A stretch of 64,000 nt of DNA from Xenorhabdus griffiniae (lineage in GTDB: Bacteria > Pseudomonadota > Gammaproteobacteria > Enterobacterales > Enterobacteriaceae): NCBI RefSeq assembly GCF_037265215.1, contig NZ_CP147737.1, forward strand, positions 2,264,001 to 2,328,000, read 5' to 3'. Both the position numbers and the translations under genes were made by a program. The notes under the pieces are model-generated. The model was not told the origin of the DNA, made no database searches, and was given only the letters and a program-made list of their open reading frames with translations. Positions 36,568 to 44,302 of this stretch are shown here, piece by piece (within the stretch, counting starts at the first letter, position 1; each line of letters begins with the position of its first letter).

Positions 36568-37452
36568 ATGAAAATCAGCGAAATAGTAGAGTCAGAAAAT
36601 GGCTCCAAGAAATATTTGCTATCAGCAAGTGACTCAGATTTAAGAAAAAGCGTTGAATCGACTTTCTTTATGCATACAGATCAACATTTGCCTTATCTCT
36701 GCATATCCAGCCAATACGGTTGTGCGGTTGGTTGCGTGTTTTGTGAAACAGGCAGGCAACAACCATTGGGAAATATGACAACAGAACAAATAGTACAGCA
36801 AGTCTTGTTATGTCATGAACATTTATTGCATTCAGGAGCATTGGGTGACAGCCAAAGGCTTAATACGATATTGTTTGCAGGAATGGGTGAGCCAATGTTG
36901 AATCTGAAAGAGATCAGCGGGGCAATAACTGAGTTCAAAAAACAAACATTAGCAAATAGGGTTACCCTGACAACAGTGGGTATTCGCCACGCTGGAGATA
37001 AAATTTATGAGCTTCCGCTTGATATGATTTCCATTTCTCTTCATGCCACCACAGACGAACAGCGTGACATGCTCATTCCATCAAAAGCAAAATTTGGTAT
37101 CAAAGACCTTCTTGACCATTTTTCAACATATCATCACCATACAGGTGTACCTGTTATCGTCAATTATCTGATGATAGAGGGAATCAATGATTCCCAAGAG
37201 GATTTGGCACGGTTAAAAGATCTGGTGGATAAAGACACATTCATTATCAAGTTAAAGTACTTGAATGAAGTAAGTGATATCAATGGCATAACATTGAATC
37301 CTTCAGAAAATATGCCGTTTTTTGCCCGATCACTTACCGAAGCCGGTTTTCGGTGTATATCAGATAAAAGTGATGGAACAGAAATTTGGGGAGGTTGTGG
37401 ACAATTAAAATCTCAAGTCAGGGATATTCGCAGTAAGTATCGAATTATGTAA
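36568..37452 (+). CDS. RlmN/Cfr-like radical SAM methyltransferase lacking the N-terminal domain
   Basis: The 294-residue protein has the radical SAM motif CAVGCVFC (Cys52, 56, 59), GMGEP for SAM binding, SLHA and the C-terminal GGCGQLKSQ. Both cysteines used by RlmN/Cfr for methyl transfer are present: Cys45 in LCISSQ and Cys277 in GGCGQL. RlmN is about 384 residues; here about 70-90 N-terminal residues that form the RNA-handling domain are missing. RlmN itself normally sits near ispG, so this is an extra paralogue. It may methylate a small molecule made by its neighbours, or rRNA or tRNA as self-protection (both inference). Confidence 0.85.
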   Translation: MKISEIVESENGSKKYLLSASDSDLRKSVESTFFMHTDQHLPYLCISSQYGCAVGCVFCETGRQQPLGNMTTEQIVQQVLLCHEHLLHSGALGDSQRLNTILFAGMGEPMLNLKEISGAITEFKKQTLANRVTLTTVGIRHAGDKIYELPLDMISISLHATTDEQRDMLIPSKAKFGIKDLLDHFSTYHHHTGVPVIVNYLMIEGINDSQEDLARLKDLVDKDTFIIKLKYLNEVSDINGITLNPSENMPFFARSLTEAGFRCISDKSDGTEIWGGCGQLKSQVRDIRSKYRIM

Positions 37453-37483
37453 TATGTCACTATTACGTCATCATTTGGCTCGT

Positions 37484-37525
37484 GCGATGGATGCTCCACA
37501 AGACATCCATCGCAGATATTTTTTT
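37484..37525 (+). terminator. Rho-independent terminator of the cassette
   Basis: GCGATGGATG pairs with CATCCATCGC around a 10-base loop and is followed by AGATATTTTTTTATTTT. The T-run overlaps the end of the opposing fragment gene. Confidence 0.85.
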
Positions 37526-37808
37526 ATTTTATTCCCATCCATACAGTCCAAAAATCTTTCTCAACGATATCCGTATCATTACCCAGCGATTTTTCAATAT
37601 GCTTGATTAGATAAGCTATCTCTTCATCACTTAATTCATGCAATATAGAGCGCCCTTTACGCGCCTGAAACTCTACGGCTAATTGTGAAAAATTTTTATA
37701 GACAGTCTTCTTTTCCAGAAGAGAAAATGCCTTAACTTGTTTAAAACCAATGGATTGTAAGCCATCAATCACTTCAATACCTAATAATGGTACAAGATAT
37801 GACCGAGA
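37524..37808 (-). pseudogene. C-terminal fragment of a probable SAM methyltransferase
   Basis: The minus-strand frame from a TAA at 37809-37811 to the stop at 37524 encodes about 94 residues including VPLLGIEVIDGLQSIGFKQV and ending DFWTVWMGIK, the kind of end seen in class I methyltransferases. No SAM-binding motif remains and there is no good start, so this looks like the tail of a gene whose 5' part has been lost. Confidence 0.5.
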
Positions 37809-37948
37809 TTATTGCCTTATATCCCGACAAGGAAATTTGATCCACTTCCCAATAATTCAGGAAATTTAAAGAAAAAATAGTTGAGTCCGATAAGATATGA
37901 GACAAAATGTCAATAAATTATCAGGTTATGTAGTTTTGGAGGTGTCAA

Positions 37949-38038
37949 ATGGGCAGAAGCATTTCAGATGAGTTTATGGATGGACAGTTAGTATTTGATA
38001 ATGGAAGATTAAAACCTCTTAGCCATATGAAAGCGTAA
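37949..38038 (+). CDS. Tiny ORF of 29 codons before the toxin-like gene
   Basis: ATG 37949 is preceded by GGAGGTGTCAA, a very good ribosome binding site, and the frame encodes MGRSISDEFMDGQLVFDNG and ten more residues before TAA. It ends four bases before the next open frame, in another phase. It may be a leader peptide, or the start of a gene now shifted out of frame relative to 38043-38489. Confidence 0.4.
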   Translation: MGRSISDEFMDGQLVFDNGRLKPLSHMKA

Positions 38039-38042
38039 AGTT

Positions 38043-38489
38043 TTGGTATTAAAGCTAAAGAATATAAAGGGAGAGGAGGAGCTAAACATAGGAAGTGGTT
38101 CAAAAAGCCTAGTAAATGGTATAGTTACTGGAGTTAAGGTTAGTATAGTTTTCTCTCTTGCTTATAGAACTATCGAATTTATGACAAAAGATGAATATGC
38201 GCTTGCCGATTTTCTGGGTAATATAACAGTTGATGCGGCCAAGACATTGGTTACTGTGTTAGCTATTGCCGCTGTTGGTGAAATAGCGTCTGGGTATTTT
38301 TTAGCAGCGGGGGTGAGTGTAATAGGGCTTTCTGTTGGATTGTTTTTTATTGGTGTTGGTATAGCGGCACTTTTATATTATCTTGATAATGAATTAGGGA
38401 TAACAAATAGCGTTATTGAAGCAATTAAAGAAGTAGATAAAAAATACCAGGTGATCATTATGAGATTAATCGCCAAGCCATGGGCGTAA
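38043..38489 (+). CDS. Hydrophobic toxin-like membrane protein, orphan
   Basis: The 148-residue frame starts with a weak TTG and has three to four long hydrophobic stretches (VSIVFSLAYRTIEF, TLVTVLAIAAVGEI, GVSVIGLSVGLFFIGVGIAALLYY) after a polar 30-residue head. The pattern recalls membrane-active C-terminal domains of polymorphic or type VI effectors (inference). The lack of a normal start and the short frame upstream suggest an orphaned tip of a larger toxin gene. The DUF1240-like membrane gene just downstream could be its immunity partner. Toxic activity is not shown. Confidence 0.45.
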   Translation: MVLKLKNIKGEEELNIGSGSKSLVNGIVTGVKVSIVFSLAYRTIEFMTKDEYALADFLGNITVDAAKTLVTVLAIAAVGEIASGYFLAAGVSVIGLSVGLFFIGVGIAALLYYLDNELGITNSVIEAIKEVDKKYQVIIMRLIAKPWA

Positions 38490-38565
38490 GTACGCCAGTT
38501 ATTTGGCCTTGGAATTAAATATGGAAATGTGTTTTTATTTTATGATTATTAAATGAGAGAGCCTT

Positions 38566-39020
38566 ATGTCAAATAAAATTGAAAACAAAAACGAGAAACC
38601 GGTAATTTTTTCTTTATGGCGTAGGATTTTTTACATATCAATATTGATGCTGATTATGTTATCAATGTGTTCGGTAGTTTTTTTTCATGGCGTGATTTCA
38701 TTTCATTAATTAATTAATTAATTAATTTAAATGATAGAGTTTATTTTTCTTGGAGGGTGTTTTTTATTTCCTTTGGATTTCCAATAAGTATTCATATGTT
38801 GTATTCTCTTATGATTGCTTGTTTCTTAGATAAACCTCGACCATATCAAGGTCGTATGGTTAATTTCTTAGTGTGGTTATTTTTCTTGGCGTTTATTTTT
38901 AGTATTCCTGTGTCTTTATATGTTGATAATAAATTGAAACATTTTGGTTATGTAACGTGTAGCAAAAAATCTTTAATTGCACCAAATGAATATGTTAGAA
39001 ATATAAATTTATGTCACTAA
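38566..39020 (+). pseudogene. DUF1240-like membrane protein gene split at an ATTA microsatellite
   Basis: The first frame (ATG 38566, AGAGAGCC upstream) encodes 47 residues ending in a membrane helix and stops at TAA 38707-38709 inside an (ATTA)5 tract. Past the tract another phase continues NDRVYFSWRVFFISFGFPIS and runs to 39020, ending YVTCSKKSLIAPNEYVRN then INLCH, a block I associate with DUF1240 membrane proteins. Together the parts give about 145 residues, the family's usual size. An ATTA run of three or more units has a stop in every phase, so the present allele makes no full protein. It follows the toxin-like gene and may be its immunity gene (inference). Confidence 0.5.
38705..38727. 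repeat. Tetranucleotide microsatellite (ATTA)5 plus ATT
   Basis: Five full ATTA units and three further bases lie exactly at the break between the two halves of the DUF1240-like gene. Such tracts can gain or lose units by strand slippage. Confidence 0.85.
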
Positions 39021-39048
39021 GCATATATTAAATATATGCTTAGTTTTT
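39017..39048 (+). terminator. Rho-independent terminator after the DUF1240-like gene
   Basis: CTAAGCATATAT pairs perfectly with ATATATGCTTAG around a 3-base loop, then TTTTTAC. It begins inside the stop codon. Confidence 0.85.
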
Positions 39049-39469
39049 ACTATGACTTTAGCCAGTTTAAGTAGCGTCATCTGCTTAAATCATAACCACC
39101 CGCATAGCGGGTGATTATGATTTATTTAGTACATTCTGTCTTCCCATATACTATAGGCAGATGTACCTGCTGTTACATGATTCCATGAGACTCAGATGCG
39201 CCTTACTGATATTTGTCGTCATTATCATTTAATATCAATATGATACATAATTTAACTCTATTAAAAAAAGAGGAAATTATTTATATTTATACGCATTAAA
39301 CTTCAAGTTGCCATTTTCAACACGATATGAAATCTGATATCTCCCCGCTGCGCAGAGGGACGTCACACGCATCTTGAAGTTAGATTGGTATAGATATCGT
39401 CTTACTATCTGAATCTATCGCTTACCGATTTACCAGGTAATAATTAAATGGCATATAAGGAGCCACCTT
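39049..39469. other. Intergenic region with a second hairpin
   Basis: It holds an inverted repeat at 39086-39124 (AATCATAACCACCCGC with its near-complement, loop ATA) and repeat copy 10. No gene is supported. The ribosome binding site of the dioxygenase gene, AAGGAGCC, lies at its right end. Confidence 0.45.
39288..39392 (-). repeat. Intergenic palindromic repeat, copy 10 (subtype A)
   Basis: TATACGCATTAAACTTCAAG at the left and AGATTGGTATA at the right; the core CCCCGC-tgc-GCAGAGG is partly decayed. Confidence 0.82.
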
Positions 39470-40291
39470 ATGAAAAATGAAAGAAGACTTTTCCTGAAAC
39501 AGGCGAGTATTACTGGTGCAGTATTTTCATTATTACCGCTGGTTCCAACAGCAGCTTTTGCCTCTTCACATAATCAATCAAAGAAAGAGAATGGTATTGA
39601 TATAGGCGTTTGCGAGATGACACCAGAGGAAATGTCAGGTCCATATTTTATAAATAACAAATTGCTAAGAAGGAATATAACAGAAGATGAACCAGGGATC
39701 CCTCTGTTATTGACAATGAAAGTCATTGATTCGGTAACCTGTAAGCCGCTGAATGATATCCTTATTGATATATGGCATTGCAATGCAATGGGAAAGTATT
39801 CAGGTTGGAAATACATAAACCCAGACCTTGAGGCTCCATCCGATCATATAGGAACGATTTCGAGAACTGATGAAAGCACATTTCTTCGTGGAGCACAAAG
39901 GACAGACAAAGAAGGCATCGTCAGATTCACCACCATTTTCCCCGGTTTTTATGCTGGAAGAGCGATACATATTCATTTATCAGCAAGGAATGCGAATGTA
40001 CAAAAAAGACAGGAAGATAAATTCTATTTTGTCGGCCAACTATATTTCCCTGAGGATATCTCTAAAGAAGTGATGAGTAATGATATGTATTCTCCAAGGG
40101 AGGTCAATAGACTTAAAAATGAAGATGATTCCATCTTTTCTGGAGTTAAAAATAGGGCTGCTATTTTGACAATAAATAAAATAGGCGATAATCCTTTGGA
40201 TGGATTACACGGAAAGATAGTTTTATCTATTAATAAAGACAATGTATCTAAGAAAATAACACCTAACGACTTAGCTAAATACACTGTATAA
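39470..40291 (+). CDS. Exported intradiol ring-cleavage dioxygenase-like protein
   Basis: The 273-residue protein has an N-terminal RRLFLKQASITGAVFSL segment, a Tat-like or Sec signal with twin arginine, ending near AAFAS. The mature part carries GPYF near the start, IDIWHCNAMGKYSG with a ligand Tyr, and TIFPGFYAGRAIHIHL with the Tyr and two His that bind Fe(III) in protocatechuate 3,4-dioxygenase relatives. Those enzymes cleave catechol rings between the hydroxyls. Export is unusual for aromatic catabolism, and no pathway genes are nearby; exported single-gene members are known as a separate group. AAGGAG precedes the ATG. Confidence 0.83.
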   Translation: MKNERRLFLKQASITGAVFSLLPLVPTAAFASSHNQSKKENGIDIGVCEMTPEEMSGPYFINNKLLRRNITEDEPGIPLLLTMKVIDSVTCKPLNDILIDIWHCNAMGKYSGWKYINPDLEAPSDHIGTISRTDESTFLRGAQRTDKEGIVRFTTIFPGFYAGRAIHIHLSARNANVQKRQEDKFYFVGQLYFPEDISKEVMSNDMYSPREVNRLKNEDDSIFSGVKNRAAILTINKIGDNPLDGLHGKIVLSINKDNVSKKITPNDLAKYTV

Positions 40292-40393
40292 GAAAATCTC
40301 CCATAACCGGAGTTTGAAATAGTGGTTATATATTATTACTCCGGTGAAACAGGGCTAAAGAAGAGGTAAAGTTCAAAGGCGCAGTTAGTGGCC

Positions 40394-41566
40394 TCAACTA
40401 AGTGACGTTGTCACCAATAAATCTTTCAGTGTTAGCACAATTGCCACGATAAAACCGCTTCCCAGTATCATCACCGTTACCACAGTGCCGTATTGTGACA
40501 ACAGCATAGTCGCTATTGGAAGTAAAAACAGAATGGTTAGATTATTCAAACTCTCTGAGATAGCCAATATTTTCCCTTTATCCTGTTTTGCCCGCTTTGC
40601 CAGAAGCGAAGTGCTTATCGGCGCAGCAAGGCCGAGTGTACATCCCCATAACATCAGACAAGCCAAACTAAAAAGTAAAGACAGGGGCAATAACATAAAT
40701 GCAGAACTGGTGATGAAAAGTAAAATTATTGCTAACAAAAGCACACATTCATCTCTGATATTCAGGTGCTTCACGATACTTACAGATAAGTTACCCAACC
40801 CAAGCCCGATCCCAAATACAGAAACAGAAATACCAACAGCTCCTGTTCCCATCGCGTAATGATGTCTTAAAACCTCTCCGGTTAATATAAAAGCAGATAC
40901 TGCTGTACCGTTCCAAAATCCTTTCGCAATAAGGGGGCGTATTAGGTTGCTTTGCCATCCAAATTGAAACTTCACTGTTTGGTGAACTGTTTTCAGAATA
41001 TTAATCTGGTTTGGAATGTATTTTTTACTTAAAAAATAGAGCAAAAGGCATCCTGCTACACTCACTAAAAATGGTACTTGCCAGTAAAATAATTCTGTCA
41101 AAACACCGGCAACAATAGGACCTCCCGCAATTCCTGCTGTCATACCAAGCATAACAATGCCCATTGCCGATGCCTGTTTATGAGATGGAAAAAGTTCTGC
41201 GACCAGCGCAAATATGGTCGGAATTAAAGCGGCAGAAGCAATGCCACCCAAAATACGTAACCCCATTGCAATCTCCAAGTTGGGAGCTATCGTTAATGCT
41301 AATCCATCAAGGAACAGAAACAGCAAAGATATCCGCAATAATTTGTGTCGATTGATCCGATCAGATAACCAACCGAAAATTGGTGCTGCAAGTGCGTAGG
41401 CGAGGGCATAACCAGATACCAGCCAAGTGACCTTGTCTATTGTTGTCCTGAATGCATCAGCCAAGGGATTGAGCATAGGTGATAACATGAATTCCATCGC
41501 ACCAATGAAAAATAAAATAAGTGAAAATATCAGTAGTATCGTAGATAAAACAGCACGTGGCGGCAT
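40394..41566 (-). CDS. MFS drug efflux transporter (12-helix)
   Basis: The 390-residue protein has about 12 membrane helices, the loop 2-3 motif GWLSDRINRHKLL and motif C-like GMTAGIAGGPIVAG in helix 5, which marks drug/proton antiporters. It would expel a small toxic compound across the inner membrane. The ATG is preceded by AAGGAG. It is convergent with the dioxygenase gene and divergent from the methyltransferase gene. Confidence 0.86.
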   Translation of the reverse strand: MPPRAVLSTILLIFSLILFFIGAMEFMLSPMLNPLADAFRTTIDKVTWLVSGYALAYALAAPIFGWLSDRINRHKLLRISLLFLFLDGLALTIAPNLEIAMGLRILGGIASAALIPTIFALVAELFPSHKQASAMGIVMLGMTAGIAGGPIVAGVLTELFYWQVPFLVSVAGCLLLYFLSKKYIPNQINILKTVHQTVKFQFGWQSNLIRPLIAKGFWNGTAVSAFILTGEVLRHHYAMGTGAVGISVSVFGIGLGLGNLSVSIVKHLNIRDECVLLLAIILLFITSSAFMLLPLSLLFSLACLMLWGCTLGLAAPISTSLLAKRAKQDKGKILAISESLNNLTILFLLPIATMLLSQYGTVVTVMILGSGFIVAIVLTLKDLLVTTSLS

Positions 41567-41585
41567 ATTTAAGTCTCCTTAGATA

Positions 41586-41677
41586 TATACCAATCGCTTT
41601 TCAAGATGCGTTTTATATCTCCCCGCTTCGCGGGGAGATATAAACAAGACATTGATTTGTAAGCTACAATTTGAAGT
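41586..41677 (+). repeat. Intergenic palindromic repeat, copy 11 (subtype B)
   Basis: TATACCAATCGCTTTTCAAG at the left, core CCCCGC-ttc-GCGGGG, then ATATAAACAAGACATTGATT. The right end fades at TTTGAAGT without a terminal GGTATA. Confidence 0.82.
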
Positions 41678-41738
41678 AAGAAAAATAAAGGGGGAATCAG
41701 TACGATGATATTAAGTAAGATACTAAGGATTATTAAAT

Positions 41739-42485
41739 ATGGCAATTGATCGACTCTACCAAGACAGTCACTTAGCTCAATTTTATGATTTCGATAACGA
41801 ATTGGTATCAGGTTATGACTATTATGTCGGACTTGCTAAAGATGCACATGCTATTTTAGATCTGGGTTGTGGCACTGGAACGCTCACGAATAAAATTGCC
41901 TTCACTTATCCCGATAAAGTGGTATTTGGTTGTGATATTGCCAGCGCCATGTTGGATATCGCGAAATCAAAATCAGCAGGATCACGAGTTACTTGGATAC
42001 AATCTGATGCTAAACAGTTGGCGTTATTTCAGAAATTCGACTTAATCATTTTATCCGGCCACGTTTTTCAAGTGTTCTTAACCCATCAAGATCGCGTTAC
42101 CGTGCTTAAACGGATTTATGAACACTTGGCAGAAGGGGGACAATGTATCTTTGACAGCCGTAATCCTTTAGCAAAAGAGTGGTTGACTTGGACAAAAGCT
42201 GATTCTAAACGTGAGTTTATTCATCCAACATTTGGCTCTGTCTTGGCATGGAATGATTTTCGAGTTCACAATACGACGATTACTTACGGCACTTACTATC
42301 AAATTCTAAACAACAAGCAGGAATACCAGGCATTTTCAGCAATTACATTTGCCAGTTTTGCTGAGATCCAGCAAGCACTAGCTGACGCGAATTTAATTGC
42401 GACAAATGTATTCGGTAACTGGCAAGGAGAAACTTATCATGATCAGTCAGAAGAAATGATTTTTATCGTACGAAAGAATAAATGA
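41739..42485 (+). CDS. Class I SAM-dependent methyltransferase
   Basis: The 248-residue protein has motif I ILDLGCGTGTLT (about residues 40-51), motif II VFGCDIASAML and FDLIILSGHVFQVF, as in methyltransferase family 11/25 proteins. The substrate cannot be told. The gene stands alone between two inverted repeat copies (41586-41677 and 42489-42589), facing away from the MFS gene. Confidence 0.83.
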   Translation: MAIDRLYQDSHLAQFYDFDNELVSGYDYYVGLAKDAHAILDLGCGTGTLTNKIAFTYPDKVVFGCDIASAMLDIAKSKSAGSRVTWIQSDAKQLALFQKFDLIILSGHVFQVFLTHQDRVTVLKRIYEHLAEGGQCIFDSRNPLAKEWLTWTKADSKREFIHPTFGSVLAWNDFRVHNTTITYGTYYQILNNKQEYQAFSAITFASFAEIQQALADANLIATNVFGNWQGETYHDQSEEMIFIVRKNK

Positions 42486-42488
42486 GAC

Positions 42489-42589
42489 TATACGCATTAA
42501 ACTTCAGGTTGCAATTTCTGATCCTGAAACTTGATTTCTTCCCGCTTCGCGGGAAAAAATCACACGCATCTTAAAGTTAGATTGGTATA
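42489..42589 (-). repeat. Intergenic palindromic repeat, copy 12 (subtype A)
   Basis: TATACGCATTAAACTTCAGG at the left, core CCCGC-ttc-GCGGG, AGATTGGTATA at the right. It starts 4 bases after the methyltransferase stop. Confidence 0.85.
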
Positions 42590-42595
42590 TAAAGG

Positions 42596-42629
42596 AAAAC
42601 CCACTGCTAGCTTTTGCCAACAGTGAGTT
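42596..42629 (-). terminator. Terminator of the trypsin-like protease gene
   Basis: On the minus strand ACTCACTG and CAGTGGGT form the stem with TTTTCC after it, 11 bases past the stop. Confidence 0.75.
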
Positions 42630-42639
42630 TATTTACATT

Positions 42640-44124
42640 TTACTTAGTAGTCGTTGCTTCAATATCAAGGACATTAATCGGGCCAGCATTTCCTGCCATA
42701 TCTTCACCATATGCGCAAACACGCCATGGTGCTTCAGATTTTGCCAACATTGTTAGCCTCCAGGGATAGCTATAACCTGTTTTATCGTCACAATTTGTTG
42801 TTGCTTTAGGTCCATATTTAATTTGTACACTTGAGATGTCATACGGACGAGTGTGAGCGGTTATACGCCAAACATCCCCATAATCATCCTTATTTAACGC
42901 GGGCTTAATTGATGGAGGAGTATTATCAATTTCTCGCAACATGACAGAAGCATCTTTTGTCTTTTGCCATTGGCCATCATTATTCTGGTGAATAACACAG
43001 AGTTTATAGATGCCTTCTTTATTAGGAAGTAGCATGTTTTGCAGCGGGCTTTGGCTTGCAGGAATAGAAACACTGTATCCTGCTTCAGCAGAGCAATCGA
43101 CATCACTGATTAATCCTGTTTTATATCGAATATTCTTAACGTTAGCATTTTCCTTGATAACAATGTCCCATTTTGCTTTCTTGCCGTCCACAGGATTAAC
43201 GCTCTGAGTTATCCAGCGTGACCAAAGAGGACTTCTTTCCAGAATATTACCGCGGTTATTTTCCAGTTTAGATAGATCTAATTTGCTATCCTTTGTCAAC
43301 GCATTGGCAATACTATCGACAGGGATAAAATAGCTGGCGCCTTCTGTTGGAAGGCCTTTATTGTTTTCGATAGTACAAGGTCTGCCAAGTCCACAGCCGG
43401 TCATTCCTGGTGTTACTGTTGTATTTAGCACACCAATCACGTCTGTTTTGTCTTTTTCAAAAACAGGGGAACCAGACGTTCCACCAGCGACACCATCACA
43501 ATTTACGGAGAAAACTGGAGTCCAAATCCATGGTGAGCCGCCTTCATATAAAACGGGTGATTTTCCGGTGATATTACACTCAGATTTTCTGAGATAAGCG
43601 TAATTGTAATCAACGTTATCGACAGGAATATGAGTCAACACAATAGGTTGATGTTTCATATTAAGGTTTTTTTTCAACTTCAAAGGATGATAGCCTTTTT
43701 TTGCTAAATCACCATAAGTTGCATCCAATTGTAATACCGCAATATCTTCGTATTTCATCGTTGAATATAAAATACGGTTGACTTTTATTGGTGATAGCGT
43801 CTCTTTTTTATCAATGAAATAATCCGGGGTATATCGCCAAAATTCAGGCGCCAGTTGATCAACAATGACATCATTTGTGCCTACATTGCTATCTACACAA
43901 TGTCCTGCGGTAAGTATCAATGCTGGAGTATCCTTATTCGGTGTATTTTCACCAGAAATCAGGGTTGCAGTACAGTGTGAGATTCCATTTAATTTACCAA
44001 CAGTTCTAAATTTTTCAGCGCCAGGATCGGTTGATTTCATCAACGGAGCACCATTATTACTTGCTGCTAAAGAACCTGTTGAAACAGAAAATAAACTGAT
44101 TAATAGGATTTTACGATAAGCCAC
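42640..44124 (-). CDS. Secreted trypsin-like serine protease (S1) with C-terminal Ig-like region
   Basis: The 494-residue protein begins with a signal peptide (ILLISLFSVSTGSLAAS) and has an S1 protease domain with His75 (LTAGHC), Asp127 (YEDIAVLQLD) and Ser217 (GGTSGSPVF). From about residue 310 two repeated segments of about 85 residues follow; each has an SVQIKYG- or NIRYKTG-like strand and a Trp-Arg-x-Cys or Lys-Leu-Cys end, suggesting two beta-sandwich domains for binding. All catalytic residues are present. The start is GTG 44122-44124 with GGAGGAAAATT before it. It is tandem to the autotransporter protease but has its own terminator. Confidence 0.85.
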   Translation of the reverse strand: MAYRKILLISLFSVSTGSLAASNNGAPLMKSTDPGAEKFRTVGKLNGISHCTATLISGENTPNKDTPALILTAGHCVDSNVGTNDVIVDQLAPEFWRYTPDYFIDKKETLSPIKVNRILYSTMKYEDIAVLQLDATYGDLAKKGYHPLKLKKNLNMKHQPIVLTHIPVDNVDYNYAYLRKSECNITGKSPVLYEGGSPWIWTPVFSVNCDGVAGGTSGSPVFEKDKTDVIGVLNTTVTPGMTGCGLGRPCTIENNKGLPTEGASYFIPVDSIANALTKDSKLDLSKLENNRGNILERSPLWSRWITQSVNPVDGKKAKWDIVIKENANVKNIRYKTGLISDVDCSAEAGYSVSIPASQSPLQNMLLPNKEGIYKLCVIHQNNDGQWQKTKDASVMLREIDNTPPSIKPALNKDDYGDVWRITAHTRPYDISSVQIKYGPKATTNCDDKTGYSYPWRLTMLAKSEAPWRVCAYGEDMAGNAGPINVLDIEATTTK

Positions 44125-44247
44125 AATTTTCCTCCTTTGGATTGGTTTAATGACTTAAATTCATTATCTACTTTAATCATTACCCAGTACTACCAAGGTG
44201 GCTTGTGCCAAAACGGATACAAAAACCTAAAAATCTTACGAGATAAA

Positions 44248-44281
44248 AAACTCACTGCCAACCATTGCCAGCAGTGAGTTT
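44248..44281 (-). terminator. Rho-independent terminator of the autotransporter gene
   Basis: On the minus strand AAACTCACTGC pairs with GCAGTGAGTTT around a 12-base loop, then TTTTATC. Its stem resembles that of the terminator at 42596-42629. Confidence 0.85.
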
Positions 44282-44302
44282 CTGTTATCAAAAATTGATT
44301 AA

